NCBI GenBank assembly: GCA_036406595.1
Contig: DASXAR010000002.1
Location: 1-33,363, forward strand
Length of the DNA stretch: 33,363 nucleotides
Reading direction: 5' to 3'
Origin: VRUE01 sp036406595
Lineage (GTDB): Bacteria > Actinomycetota > Thermoleophilia > Solirubrobacterales > 70-9
Shown here piece after piece: positions 24,517 to 33,363 of the stretch; position 1 is the stretch's first letter, and every line of letters begins with the position of its first letter. The notes beneath the pieces are model-generated. The model was not told where the DNA came from and did no database searches. It was given only the letters and a program-made list of their open reading frames with translations. The position numbers and the translations under genes were made by a program.

Positions 24517-26132
24517 TCGAGCCGGTCTTCAAGAAACCGCCGCCGGAGGGCGACCACGAGCCGCCTCCGAAGCCGAAGCGCTACTGGTGGCGCTTCCTGC
24601 TGGCCTCGGCGGTGATCATCGCGGTGACCGCGGGGGCGACCGCGACGAGCATCCTCCTCTATGTCGACAGCATCGCCAAGGCGCTCTCCCACAACAACGT
24701 GCTGTGCAAAAAAGTCTGTCGGATCCTCCAGCAGACCAACGGCGGAGAGCCTGAGAACATCCTGATCATCGGCTCAGACAAGAGGGCCAGCGAACCCGAA
24801 GACCCGGGGCGCTCCGATACGACGATCCTGCTGCGGCTCGACCCGGACCAGAACGCGATCGCGCTGATGTCGATTCCGCGTGACCTCAAGGTCGAAATTC
24901 CCGGCTACGGCACCGGCAAGTTCAACGAAGCCTATTCCTACGGCGGGCCGAAGCTCGTGCTGAAGGCGGTGAAGGAACTGACCGGGCTGCCGATCAACCA
25001 CGTTGTCAACGTCGACTATCTCGGCTTCGTGCGGGCGGTGGACGCGATCAACTGCGTCTACGTCGACATCGATCGCCGCTACTACCACTCCAACGTCGGG
25101 GTTCCTCCATCCGAAGAATATGCGGAAATCAACGTGCAGCCGGGCTACCAGCTGCTCTGCGGCAAAAAGGCGCTCCAGTACGTCCGCTACCGCCACACGG
25201 ACACCGACCTGGTCAGGGCGGCACGCCAGCAGGACTTCCTCAGCGCAGCCCGGCAGCGGGTTCCGATCGGTGACCTGGTTCTCGACCGCAACGAACTGAT
25301 CGACATCTTCACCGAATACACGACCTCCGACATCAGCGACAAAGAGACGATGCTGGAAGTGCTCAAACTGTTCGTCGCCTCCCGCAACGCGGCGATAAAG
25401 GAGGTCCACTTCCCGGCCGAACTCGGCCCGAGCTACGTCTACGCCTCCTCCGAAGCGATCTCCGAAGCGGTCGACAAATTCCTCGGGATCGAAGCGAGCG
25501 GAGGCCCGCGGGGGTCGCTCGACGAAGGCGACGGCGAAAGCACCGGTCAGGACCGGGGCAAGAAGAAGCGGAAGCGGAAGAGCGGGAAGAAGTCGGTCGT
25601 CAAGCCGAAGCCTCCCGGCGACGACGGGCTCGCGCCGGCGGCCGAAGCCGGTGAATCGGAGGCGAAGGTTGTCGCCCGCAGGGTCGGCGGCGGCTTCCCT
25701 GTCTTCTACCCGACCCGGCTGCCATCCGGGGCGAGGTACGCCGAAAGCGACCCCTACCTCCACGTCCAGGACCCACGCGTCTACCACTTCAAGGACACGG
25801 ACGGACAGCGGCACGCCGCCTATCGCATGGTTCTCCAGATGGAACTGCCCGACGGCACCCACTACTTCGGGGTCCAGGGCATCCGCGGCTGGTCGGATCC
25901 GCCGATCCTCAACAACCCGAGCGAAACACGCGAAATCCATGGGCGGGAGTACGACATCTTCGTCGACGGCGACCGCGTCAAACTGATCGCCTGGCATCGC
26001 GGCAACAGCGTCTACTGGGTCTCCAACAGCCTGCTCCAGGCGCTGACCAACGACCAGATGGTGGGGATGGCGCGCTCGGCGCGGGTGATAATCCCCAACC
26101 GGAAGCCGAAGCGATCGAGAGGGGGAGCATGA
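24513..26132 (+). CDS. LytR-CpsA-Psr (LCP) family protein with C-terminal extra domain
   Basis: 539 residues from a GTG. A cytoplasmic Pro-rich start and one membrane helix (about 25-51) place the rest outside the cell. The LCP domain (about 80-300) keeps the lipid-phosphate-binding and catalytic residues: Arg91 in GSDKR, Asp102 in SDTTIL, IPRDL at 121-125, KFNEAYSYGG, and YVRYRHTDTDLVRAARQQ. LCP enzymes transfer glycopolymers from undecaprenyl carriers to peptidoglycan. After a Lys/Arg-rich linker (about 349-372) comes a second domain of some 150 residues ending in YWVSNSLLQALTNDQMVGMA. Neighbouring sugar-nucleotide genes fit a wall-glycan role. Its stop overlaps the next gene as ATGA. Confidence 0.88.
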   Translation: MIEPVFKKPPPEGDHEPPPKPKRYWWRFLLASAVIIAVTAGATATSILLYVDSIAKALSHNNVLCKKVCRILQQTNGGEPENILIIGSDKRASEPEDPGRSDTTILLRLDPDQNAIALMSIPRDLKVEIPGYGTGKFNEAYSYGGPKLVLKAVKELTGLPINHVVNVDYLGFVRAVDAINCVYVDIDRRYYHSNVGVPPSEEYAEINVQPGYQLLCGKKALQYVRYRHTDTDLVRAARQQDFLSAARQRVPIGDLVLDRNELIDIFTEYTTSDISDKETMLEVLKLFVASRNAAIKEVHFPAELGPSYVYASSEAISEAVDKFLGIEASGGPRGSLDEGDGESTGQDRGKKKRKRKSGKKSVVKPKPPGDDGLAPAAEAGESEAKVVARRVGGGFPVFYPTRLPSGARYAESDPYLHVQDPRVYHFKDTDGQRHAAYRMVLQMELPDGTHYFGVQGIRGWSDPPILNNPSETREIHGREYDIFVDGDRVKLIAWHRGNSVYWVSNSLLQALTNDQMVGMARSARVIIPNRKPKRSRGGA

Positions 26133-28885
26133 GCGACAGCTCTGAGCCGATAGGCGTGGTCGGGGTCGGCTGGGTCGGCCTGGTGACCGCCGCCTGCTTC
26201 GCCGAGCTGGGCCATCCGGTCGTCGCCCGCGACATCCTGCAGGAGAAGGTCGAAGCCCTATCGCGGGGCGAGACGACGATCCACGAGCCCGGACTGGAGG
26301 ATCTCCTCAAGCGCAACTCCGAGCGGCTCACATTCACCACCGATATGGGTGACGTTCTCGACGCCGCCCGGCTCCTGTTCGTCTGCGTCGACACACCGCC
26401 GACCCAGTCCGGCGACGCCGACCTTTCCCGCGTCCGGGCGGTGATCGAGGAGCTGCGGGGCGACACGGAATGCGTGCTGATCATGAAGAGCACGGTGCCG
26501 GCCGGGACCGGGCAGGCGATCCGGCGCGACCTCCCCGACGTCCCCTACGTCTCCTGTCCGGAGTTCCTCAAGGAGGGGTCGGCGGTGAGCGACTTCCTCC
26601 ACCCGGACCGCGTCGTGATCGGTGCCGACCCCGGCCACGAGGAGGCGGCAGACGCCGTCTCGGCCCTCTATCAGCCGCTGGGCGGAGAGATCGTTCGCAC
26701 CGACGTCGCCAGCGCCGAGATGATCAAGCTCGCCTCGAACGCCTTCCTCGCCACCAAGATCTCATTCGTCAACGAGATCGCGAACGTCTGCGAGGAGGTC
26801 GGCGCCGACGTCGCCGAGGTGGCGCGCGGCATGGGCCTCGACCAGCGCATCGGCCCCTCGTTCCTGCGTGCCGGCATCGGCTACGGGGGGAGTTGCTTCG
26901 ATGGGGCGGAGACCGTCCTGGTCAAGCGCCACGGGAAGCCACAGCTGTGCTCCTTTGCGGAGCTGTGGGACCTTGAAGCCGCCGAGGAGCCTGCGATAGA
27001 CGGAGGAGTGATCGAGCCGCAGGACCTCTGGATCTGGTCCTGGGTGCCGGGTGAGGCCAAGCCCGAGTGGATGCGGGTCTCGGTCCTCACTCGCCGGGAT
27101 TACGACGGCGAGATGGTGGAGATCAGGACCAAGATGGGGCGGCGAATACGGGCCACCGTCGACCATCCGATGATCGTCGGAGACGGGAGCGACGGCGAGG
27201 TGCTGACCGCTGTGCGGGCCGACGACGTCACCGAGGGCGACTGGCTGCCGCTGGCGGGGGGAGGGGCGGATGGATTTGCGCACGTCGCTTATCCGATCCT
27301 CGGCGCTGTTGAAGACTCGATACCGGCAGAGCAGGTGATCGTCCGCCCCGAGCACCGAGAGGTGGAGGCGTTGCGGGGCCGGCCGCTCGCCGAGCGCGCC
27401 GCGATCCTCGCGCACCCACGCGGACATGCCCAGCGAATGGGCAACATTTCGCGCAGCGGCGCCCTTCGCCTGCCCGAGGCCTGCCTTGCGGAGATGGACC
27501 TGAAAGGCGCATCTCTCGGCACCACGCGAAACGGCGCCTATGTCCCCCAACGGGTGCAGGCCGACACCGTCTTCTGGCGGGTCGTCGGCCTTTACCTGGC
27601 CGAGGGCCACGTCAGTACAGATCGTGGTCGGAATGACTCAGTACGCGAGCGGATCTGCTGGACATTCCACCCTCGGAAGGAGGAGCATTTGGTCGCCGAG
27701 GTCGTCGAGTACTGGCGAGGCCAGGGTGTGAAGGCGACCGTCACGACCACGCCGACCTCCCGCCAGGTCAGCGTGTCATCTCGGATTCTCGCCGCCTGGT
27801 GGACGGGAATCTTGGGACTCGGCAGGAATAGCTACGAGCAGAGACTGCCGGACCTGATCTGGGAGCAGACCAACGACAGAAAGTGGGCGCTCCTCTCCGG
27901 GCTCTGGGAGGGGGATGGCTCTTGGTCATTTGTCAACCAGGGCCCAAATGTGGTGCTGGAGTTCGGGACCGTCAGCGGTCTTCTGGTAGATGGGGTTGCC
28001 CGATTGCTCGGTGATTTGGGCGTGGTTTGCTCGTGGAGGCGCGGGCGGACATCGAAGTCCACGACAGACACCCACTGGCTGAGGATCAGCGGGGCGGATC
28101 AGGTCGAGGGCGCCATCTGCCTTGTTCCGGAGAGCCAACGATCAAAGGTTTTCAGCGCGCTTGGGGTCCTGACGAAGAGAATTGCCCCGTCGGGTTTCCG
28201 TCGATTCGAGGACTCCTGGGTTTCATGGGTGAGAGTCGTTGGAATCAGGCGACGGGCCTCTTCCGGTGCCGTCTACTCGCTGGAGGTCCCTGGGGCAAAC
28301 ACAATTGTGACCAGCGGCGGCATCATCGCCCATAACTGTTTCCCGAAGGATTTGAAAGCGCTCAAGCAGCTGGCCGGCAACACGGGCTACCACTTCCAGC
28401 TGCTGACCGCGGTGATCGAGGTGAACGAGCTGCAGAAGCGGCGGGTCGTCAACAAGCTGCTGAACCGGCTCGGATCGCTGGTGGGGAAGCGGATCGCGCT
28501 GCTCGGGCTCGCCTTCAAGCCGGACACGGACGACATGCGGGAGGCCTCAAGCCTGGTGCTGGCGGCGCGGCTGCAGGGCGAGGGCGCCGAGGTGGTTGCC
28601 TACGACCCGGTTGCGACCGAGACTGCGCGGAGCCTGCTCGGCTCGGTCACCATGAGCGACTCCGCGATGGAGGCGCTGGAGGGTGCCGACGCCGCGGTCC
28701 TCGTCACCGAGTGGCCCGAGTTCGCCGAGCTCGACTGGGGTGTCGCCGCGTCGCGGATGGCGAGGCCGCTGATCGTCGACGGACGCAACTTCCTCGACCC
28801 GGCGGCGATCCGCGCGGCAGGCCTCGAGTACGAGGGGATCGGGCGGGCCGTCGACAGCTCGCCCTCCCCGGCCACCGCCGACTAG
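26129..28885 (+). CDS. UDP-glucose 6-dehydrogenase-type enzyme, interrupted by an intein
   Basis: The 918-residue precursor consists of an N-extein (1-255), an intein (256-736) and a C-extein (737-918); the spliced enzyme would be 437 residues, normal for this family. The N-extein starts with the NAD-binding GVGWVGL and carries CVDTPPT, KSTVPAGTG, CPEFLKEGSA and KLASNAFLATKISFVNE. It reaches GIGYGGS and is then interrupted. The C-extein resumes with CFPKDLKAL, giving the catalytic motif GGSCFPKD, followed by ALLGLAFKPDTDDMRE and the final nucleotide-binding domain. The enzyme oxidises a UDP-sugar, most likely UDP-glucose to UDP-glucuronate; other UDP-hexoses cannot be excluded. Coupled to the LCP gene by ATGA. 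Confidence 0.93.
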   Translation: MSDSSEPIGVVGVGWVGLVTAACFAELGHPVVARDILQEKVEALSRGETTIHEPGLEDLLKRNSERLTFTTDMGDVLDAARLLFVCVDTPPTQSGDADLSRVRAVIEELRGDTECVLIMKSTVPAGTGQAIRRDLPDVPYVSCPEFLKEGSAVSDFLHPDRVVIGADPGHEEAADAVSALYQPLGGEIVRTDVASAEMIKLASNAFLATKISFVNEIANVCEEVGADVAEVARGMGLDQRIGPSFLRAGIGYGGSCFDGAETVLVKRHGKPQLCSFAELWDLEAAEEPAIDGGVIEPQDLWIWSWVPGEAKPEWMRVSVLTRRDYDGEMVEIRTKMGRRIRATVDHPMIVGDGSDGEVLTAVRADDVTEGDWLPLAGGGADGFAHVAYPILGAVEDSIPAEQVIVRPEHREVEALRGRPLAERAAILAHPRGHAQRMGNISRSGALRLPEACLAEMDLKGASLGTTRNGAYVPQRVQADTVFWRVVGLYLAEGHVSTDRGRNDSVRERICWTFHPRKEEHLVAEVVEYWRGQGVKATVTTTPTSRQVSVSSRILAAWWTGILGLGRNSYEQRLPDLIWEQTNDRKWALLSGLWEGDGSWSFVNQGPNVVLEFGTVSGLLVDGVARLLGDLGVVCSWRRGRTSKSTTDTHWLRISGADQVEGAICLVPESQRSKVFSALGVLTKRIAPSGFRRFEDSWVSWVRVVGIRRRASSGAVYSLEVPGANTIVTSGGIIAHNCFPKDLKALKQLAGNTGYHFQLLTAVIEVNELQKRRVVNKLLNRLGSLVGKRIALLGLAFKPDTDDMREASSLVLAARLQGEGAEVVAYDPVATETARSLLGSVTMSDSAMEALEGADAAVLVTEWPEFAELDWGVAASRMARPLIVDGRNFLDPAAIRAAGLEYEGIGRAVDSSPSPATAD
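26894..28336 (+). mobile_element. Intein with LAGLIDADG homing endonuclease inside the dehydrogenase
   Basis: 481 residues from Cys256 (CFDGAETVLV, block A) to His735-Asn736, with Cys737 as the +1 residue. Block B is 'RATVDHPMIV' with Thr343 and His346, and block F is VYSLEVPGANTIV followed by GGIIAHN. All class 1 splicing residues are therefore present. Between them two LAGLIDADG motifs appear: VVGLYLAEG (485-493, Glu in the acidic place) and LLSGLWEGDGS (588-598, Asp596). The catalytic acids are present, so the endonuclease may be active. Third positions and AT content from about 27600 on look unlike the flanking gene, as expected for a horizontally moving element. Confidence 0.93.
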
Positions 28886-29050
28886 ATGGTTGACTCCACG
28901 ACCTCACACGCCTGGCTGACGCGCGTGGCGCGTCGCATTCCATCGTCCTCGGGCTTGCCTTTGGCACCACCAAAGGCTGCGCCCTGTGTCCTCGATCTAC
29001 TCGGCCACGCCCGCCCCCAGTCACACGCGGCCGTGGAATCAACCATCTAG
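28882..29050. mobile_element. MITE-like palindromic insertion with CTAG ends
   Basis: ATGGTTGACTCCACG (28886-28900) and CGTGGAATCAACCAT (29032-29046) are 15-bp terminal inverted repeats with one mismatch. CTAG flanks the 161-bp element on both sides (28882-28885 and 29047-29050). At the exact centre lies the 8-bp hairpin GCCTTTGG-CACCA-CCAAAGGC (28957-28977), and partial pairing continues between. Joining the flanks over one CTAG gives GACTAGTGCAGG, in which the dehydrogenase stop TAG overlaps the next GTG, a plausible empty site. The element encodes no transposase. A 54-codon frame runs from 28886 to the TAG at 29048, but its codons are unlike the neighbours. Confidence 0.65.
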
Positions 29051-30042
29051 TGCAGGCGATCGTCCTGGTCGGTGGGGAGGGGACGCGGCTGCGGCCGCTG
29101 ACCGAGAGCATCCCCAAGCCCGCTCTGACGCTCGTCGACCGCCCCTTCCTCGCCTACATGATTGAGTGGCTCGCCGGGCACGGCGTGACCGAGGTCGTGC
29201 TCGCCTGTGGCTTCCTGCCGGATGCGCTGCGCGACGCGTTGACCGGCGAGGAGGAGAGGGCCGGGGTCGCGATCCGCTACGTCGTCGAGCCGGAGCCGCT
29301 CGGCACGGCGGGTGCGATCCGACATGCCGCCGAGGCGCTCGGGGACGCCCTCGACGAGCGCTTCCTGGCGCTCAATGGGGATGTCCTCACGGACCTCGAC
29401 CTGACGGCGCTGCTGAGAGAGCACGAACGGCGCTCGGCGCGCTCGACCCTGGGTCTTTACCGGGTCGAGGACGCCGCCGCCTACGGCCTCGTGCATCGGG
29501 GCGAAGACGGCGAGGTGCGCGAGTTCCTGGAGAAGACCGGGCGGAGCGAGCCGGGAGACGTCAACGCGGGGATGTACGTGCTCGAGAATTCGGTGCTCGA
29601 TCTGATTCCCGCCGGGCAGCCGGTCTCGATCGAGCGGGACGTCTTCCCGCGTCTAGTCGGCCAGGGTCTCCACGGCGTCGTGCTCGACGGTTACTGGATG
29701 GACATCGGCACGCCCGAGCGCTACCTGCAGGCGACCTGGGACATCCTCGAGCGCCGCGTGCGGACCCGGGTTCGGCCGACCGGTCCCGGATTGCACGTCG
29801 CGCCTGGGGCCGACGTCTCTCCGGGGGCGACCGTCGGGCCCCGGGCGGTTCTCGCACCGGGGTGCCGGGTCGGGGACGGGGCCGAGATCGTCGAATCGGT
29901 TCTGCTGGAGGGTTGCGTTATCGCCGAAGGTTCCCGGGTCAGTGGCTCGATCCTGGCGCCAGGCGCCGAGGTCGCCGCGGGAGTCTCTTTGGAAGGTGCG
30001 GTCGCGGGTAAGGGCGAAAGAGTCACCTCGCCGAATGCGTGA
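29050..30042 (+). CDS. Sugar-1-phosphate nucleotidylyltransferase (mannose-1-phosphate guanylyltransferase-like)
   Basis: 330 residues from a GTG that shares its G with the right CTAG of the inserted element. The N-terminal domain has the signature AIVLVGGEGTRLRPLT with PKPAL, EPLGTAGAI, LNGDVLTDLDL, VNAGMYVLE and DGYWMDIGTPERYL. The C-terminal ~85 residues form hexapeptide turns (left-handed beta-helix). This layout is typical of GDP-mannose or dTDP/UDP-glucose pyrophosphorylases; the nucleotide is not certain, and mannose is favoured by the SIS isomerase that follows. It overlaps that gene by eight bases. Confidence 0.85.
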   Translation: MQAIVLVGGEGTRLRPLTESIPKPALTLVDRPFLAYMIEWLAGHGVTEVVLACGFLPDALRDALTGEEERAGVAIRYVVEPEPLGTAGAIRHAAEALGDALDERFLALNGDVLTDLDLTALLREHERRSARSTLGLYRVEDAAAYGLVHRGEDGEVREFLEKTGRSEPGDVNAGMYVLENSVLDLIPAGQPVSIERDVFPRLVGQGLHGVVLDGYWMDIGTPERYLQATWDILERRVRTRVRPTGPGLHVAPGADVSPGATVGPRAVLAPGCRVGDGAEIVESVLLEGCVIAEGSRVSGSILAPGAEVAAGVSLEGAVAGKGERVTSPNA

Positions 30043-31021
30043 CGACGTCCTCGCCATACCGGATCACCTACGCGATGCGCTCTGGCGCGTCGAGACCGCA
30101 CAGCTCGAGCGGAGCGATTCCGAGGGCCTGCTCGTCTGTGGCATGGGCGGTTCGGCGATCGGCGGAGACCTGGCGGCGGCGGTCCTGGCCGACCGCCTTT
30201 CCCGACCGCTTCTGACTGTCCGCGGTTATGACCTTCCCCGCTGGGCGACCGCCGATTGGGCGGTCCTCTGCTCGAGCTACTCAGGCGGCACCGAGGAGAC
30301 GCTCGCCTGCTTCGAGGCGGCCGGGGCAATCGGGGCCCGGCGGACCGTCGCCGGCACCGGCGGGGAGTTGGTCGACCGCGCGCGGCAGGCGGGGGCTCCT
30401 GTGATCGGGCTGCCCGGCCTTCTCTCCGCGCCCCGCGCCGCCGTCGCGTACATGGTGGTCACCTCGCTGGCGGCCGCCGCCGCTGCCGGTGTTGCCCCCG
30501 GCATCCCCGATGAGATCGAGGGCGCGGCGGCATTCCTGGCGGAGAGCTCCGGAGAGCTCGAGGCGAGAGCCGCGGAGATCGCCGCCGGGCTGGCCGGGAC
30601 GCTGCCCGTCCTCTACGGCGCCGGCCTGACGGTGCCGGTGGCGCGGCGCTGGAAGACGCAGGTGAACGAGAACGCGAAGGCCCCGGCTTTCTTCGCCGAG
30701 CTCCCCGAGGCCGACCACAACGAGGTGTGCGGCTGGACGAGAGATGCGGAGCTCCGCGCGGGCATCTCGGCCGTGATGATCGAGGATCGCGACCAGGATT
30801 CGCGGGAGCGCCGCCGCTTCGACCTCACCTCGGAGATCGTCACCGCCGCAGGCGCCCGGGTGGTCCGTCTCGAGACCGTCGGCTCGACCCGGGCGGAGCG
30901 AGTGCTCTGGGCGGTGATGCTAGGTGACCTGGTCTCCCTCGACCTCGCGCAGGCCGCCGGCGTCGACCCCTTGCCAGTCGAGGCGATCGACAGGCTCAAG
31001 GCCGCCCTGGAGGGCCCCTAG
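30035..31021 (+). CDS. SIS-domain phosphoglucose/phosphomannose isomerase
   Basis: 328 residues from an ATG inside the end of the previous gene (ATGCGTGA). Two SIS domains: GMGGSAIGGDL (36-46) and SSYSGGTEET (80-89) in the first, and NENAKAPAF with ADHNEVCGW in the second, the signature of the bifunctional phosphoglucose/phosphomannose isomerase family. It interconverts fructose-6-phosphate with glucose- or mannose-6-phosphate. With the adjacent nucleotidylyltransferase it could supply mannose for GDP-mannose. Its last 102 bases are also coding on the opposite strand for the PAP2-like gene. Confidence 0.85.
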   Translation: MRDDVLAIPDHLRDALWRVETAQLERSDSEGLLVCGMGGSAIGGDLAAAVLADRLSRPLLTVRGYDLPRWATADWAVLCSSYSGGTEETLACFEAAGAIGARRTVAGTGGELVDRARQAGAPVIGLPGLLSAPRAAVAYMVVTSLAAAAAAGVAPGIPDEIEGAAAFLAESSGELEARAAEIAAGLAGTLPVLYGAGLTVPVARRWKTQVNENAKAPAFFAELPEADHNEVCGWTRDAELRAGISAVMIEDRDQDSRERRRFDLTSEIVTAAGARVVRLETVGSTRAERVLWAVMLGDLVSLDLAQAAGVDPLPVEAIDRLKAALEGP

Positions 31022-31948
31022 CCGGCGCCGTTCCCAGCTTCCCCAGGCCAGCATCACCAGGCCGGCGTAGAGCCAGCCGAGCGCGACGTCGAAGAAGTAG
31101 TGCTCGCCGGTCGCCATCAGGGTCACGCCCATCGCCAGCGGATAGGCCGCGAGCAGCGGGCGCCAGGCGGGTCTGACGCGGTTCCAGAGGAACAACGCGA
31201 CCAGCGCGACGAACGCCGAGTGAAGCGAGGGCACGGCGGCGACCAGGTTGACCGCCGCCTGTCCATGCTGGAAGAGGCCCGCGGTCCCGACGGAGATCAC
31301 CTCCCAGCCGTGGCCCGTGGTCCTTTCAACGCCGTCGAGGAGGCCGAGTTCGGCCGCCATCCACGGGGGCGCCGCCGGAAAGGCCATGTAGGTGGCGAGC
31401 CCGGCGATCGCAAGGCTGACGAGGCGCCTGCTGAACTGGATGAAGGCGGTGCGGCTGCGCGCCCACAGCGTGCCGGCGACCGCGAAGGGGACGATGAAGT
31501 AGGAGGTGTAGACGAGGCTGAAGGCCACGTCCCACCAGTGGACGACGCCGGGGTCGTAGAGGTGAGCCTGCAGCCATTGCGTCGGCGTCTCGCCGAAGAA
31601 GAGGATTCGGTCGAACTCGATCATCGGCCTGACGTGAACGCTGATCCCGAGTGAGTCGGCAGCACCCCGCGTGAAGTCGTAGACCGCGAGGATCGCCACG
31701 ATGGGCAGCCAGTCGATGACGATCTGGAGCATCTGCCGCGGGGGCCGCCCGATCGAGACGCAGGCCAGGGCGCCGCAGGTCCAGAGCACGACCAGCTCTC
31801 GCTGGACCGGGATCCCGTAGACCGCTGTATAGGCAACCAGGGCGACCGCGTAGAGGCACAGCGCGCCCCGGCGCAGAACCGTCCAGTACGGAAAGACCGC
31901 CTTCGGCGCCGCCTCTGCCCCAAGGGCGGCTGACTCAGCTGTGCTCAT
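30920..31948 (-). CDS. PAP2-superfamily membrane phosphatase/transferase
   Basis: 342 residues with about six to eight hydrophobic helices. The PAP2 acid-phosphatase signature is visible as 'PSLHSAF' (central His) and later GEHYFFDVALGW with its catalytic His. FPAAPPW is also typical of the inositol-phosphorylceramide-synthase-like branch. It probably removes or transfers a lipid phosphate, for example recycling undecaprenyl pyrophosphate or making a phospholipid headgroup. The last ~34 residues are hydrophilic and overlap the isomerase gene tail-to-tail. An AGAGAGG lies about nine bases ahead of the ATG. Confidence 0.82.
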   Translation of the reverse strand: MSTAESAALGAEAAPKAVFPYWTVLRRGALCLYAVALVAYTAVYGIPVQRELVVLWTCGALACVSIGRPPRQMLQIVIDWLPIVAILAVYDFTRGAADSLGISVHVRPMIEFDRILFFGETPTQWLQAHLYDPGVVHWWDVAFSLVYTSYFIVPFAVAGTLWARSRTAFIQFSRRLVSLAIAGLATYMAFPAAPPWMAAELGLLDGVERTTGHGWEVISVGTAGLFQHGQAAVNLVAAVPSLHSAFVALVALFLWNRVRPAWRPLLAAYPLAMGVTLMATGEHYFFDVALGWLYAGLVMLAWGSWERRRLGALQGGLEPVDRLDWQGVDAGGLREVEGDQVT

Positions 31949-32040
31949 GCTCCAATCCTCTCTTCGGAGGGGAGCCTTTCAGATAGCGACCCGTCCCGAC
32001 TCCGTATCCTAGGCGCGTCCGTCAAGAGAGAAAGGAACCG
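31949..32040. promoter_or_regulatory. Divergent promoter region of the PAP2 gene and ahcY
   Basis: The 92-bp gap holds a candidate -10 TATCCT (32005-32010) and the ribosome site AAAGGA (32031-32036) for ahcY, implying a leader of about 24 bases. There is no room for, and no sign of, an S-adenosylhomocysteine riboswitch. No clear -35 is seen. Confidence 0.4.

Positions 32041-33363
<1,323 letters not shown>

Noticed and set aside
28886..29050. 54-codon ORF inside the CTAG-flanked element
   Set aside because: Its ends are made of the inverted repeats, about 70% of its third positions are G/C against a visibly higher share in the neighbours, and the product resembles nothing known to me. Kept only as part of the element.
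31949..32040. S-adenosylhomocysteine riboswitch ahead of ahcY
   Set aside because: The gap is 92 bases and shared by two divergent promoters; no conserved aptamer-like pairing is seen.

Overview
The window is GC-rich chromosomal DNA with GTG and TTG starts, G/C-ending codons and tightly packed operons. Gene content and order (zinc-type rpmE, a DUF1385 gene, prfA, prmC, a t6A synthase, glyA, a WecA-like transferase, an AtpI-like gene, then atpBEFHAGDC) suggest an actinobacterium. The DUF1385 gene beside prfA makes me lean to the Thermoleophilia/Solirubrobacterales side, but this is a judgement from memory, not a search.

Layout. 1-2302: the 3' end of an ETF:quinone oxidoreductase gene, a tandem-duplicated ferritin-like protein and a doubtful small reverse-strand ORF. 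2303-4685 (reverse): a ten-helix membrane GGDEF protein followed by an Asp-nucleophile alpha/beta hydrolase. 4764-8608: the translation block rpmE, DUF1385, prfA, prmC, tsaC. 8615-9385 (reverse): a secreted lysyl-oxidase-like protein. 9585-10865: glyA. 11004-15909: an envelope block (DUF354 protein, sugar-phosphate transferase, asparagine synthetase-like protein, WecA-like transferase). 16029-23234: the complete F1Fo ATP synthase operon headed by an AtpI-like gene. 23419-31021: M20 peptidase, LCP protein, nucleotide-sugar dehydrogenase, sugar-1-phosphate nucleotidylyltransferase and SIS isomerase, mostly overlapping by a few bases. 30920-31948 (reverse): a PAP2-type membrane protein that overlaps the isomerase tail-to-tail. 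32041-end: ahcY, cut by the window edge.

How the genes fit together. The WecA-like and sugar-phosphate transferases would start lipid-linked glycans, the dehydrogenase, nucleotidylyltransferase and isomerase would supply activated sugars, and the LCP protein would attach the polymer to the wall. The ATP synthase operon and the translation block are housekeeping.

Most notable content. The UDP-glucose dehydrogenase-type gene carries a full-length 481-residue intein with a LAGLIDADG homing endonuclease. It is inserted exactly in front of the enzyme's catalytic cysteine, so that cysteine is also the splicing nucleophile. Immediately downstream, a 161-bp imperfect palindrome with 15-bp terminal inverted repeats and CTAG at both ends sits between the dehydrogenase stop and the next start, and looks like a non-autonomous mobile element. 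Two other strong intergenic palindromes (12724-12773 and 23238-23378) and a terminator-like hairpin abutting the first atp gene also deserve attention.
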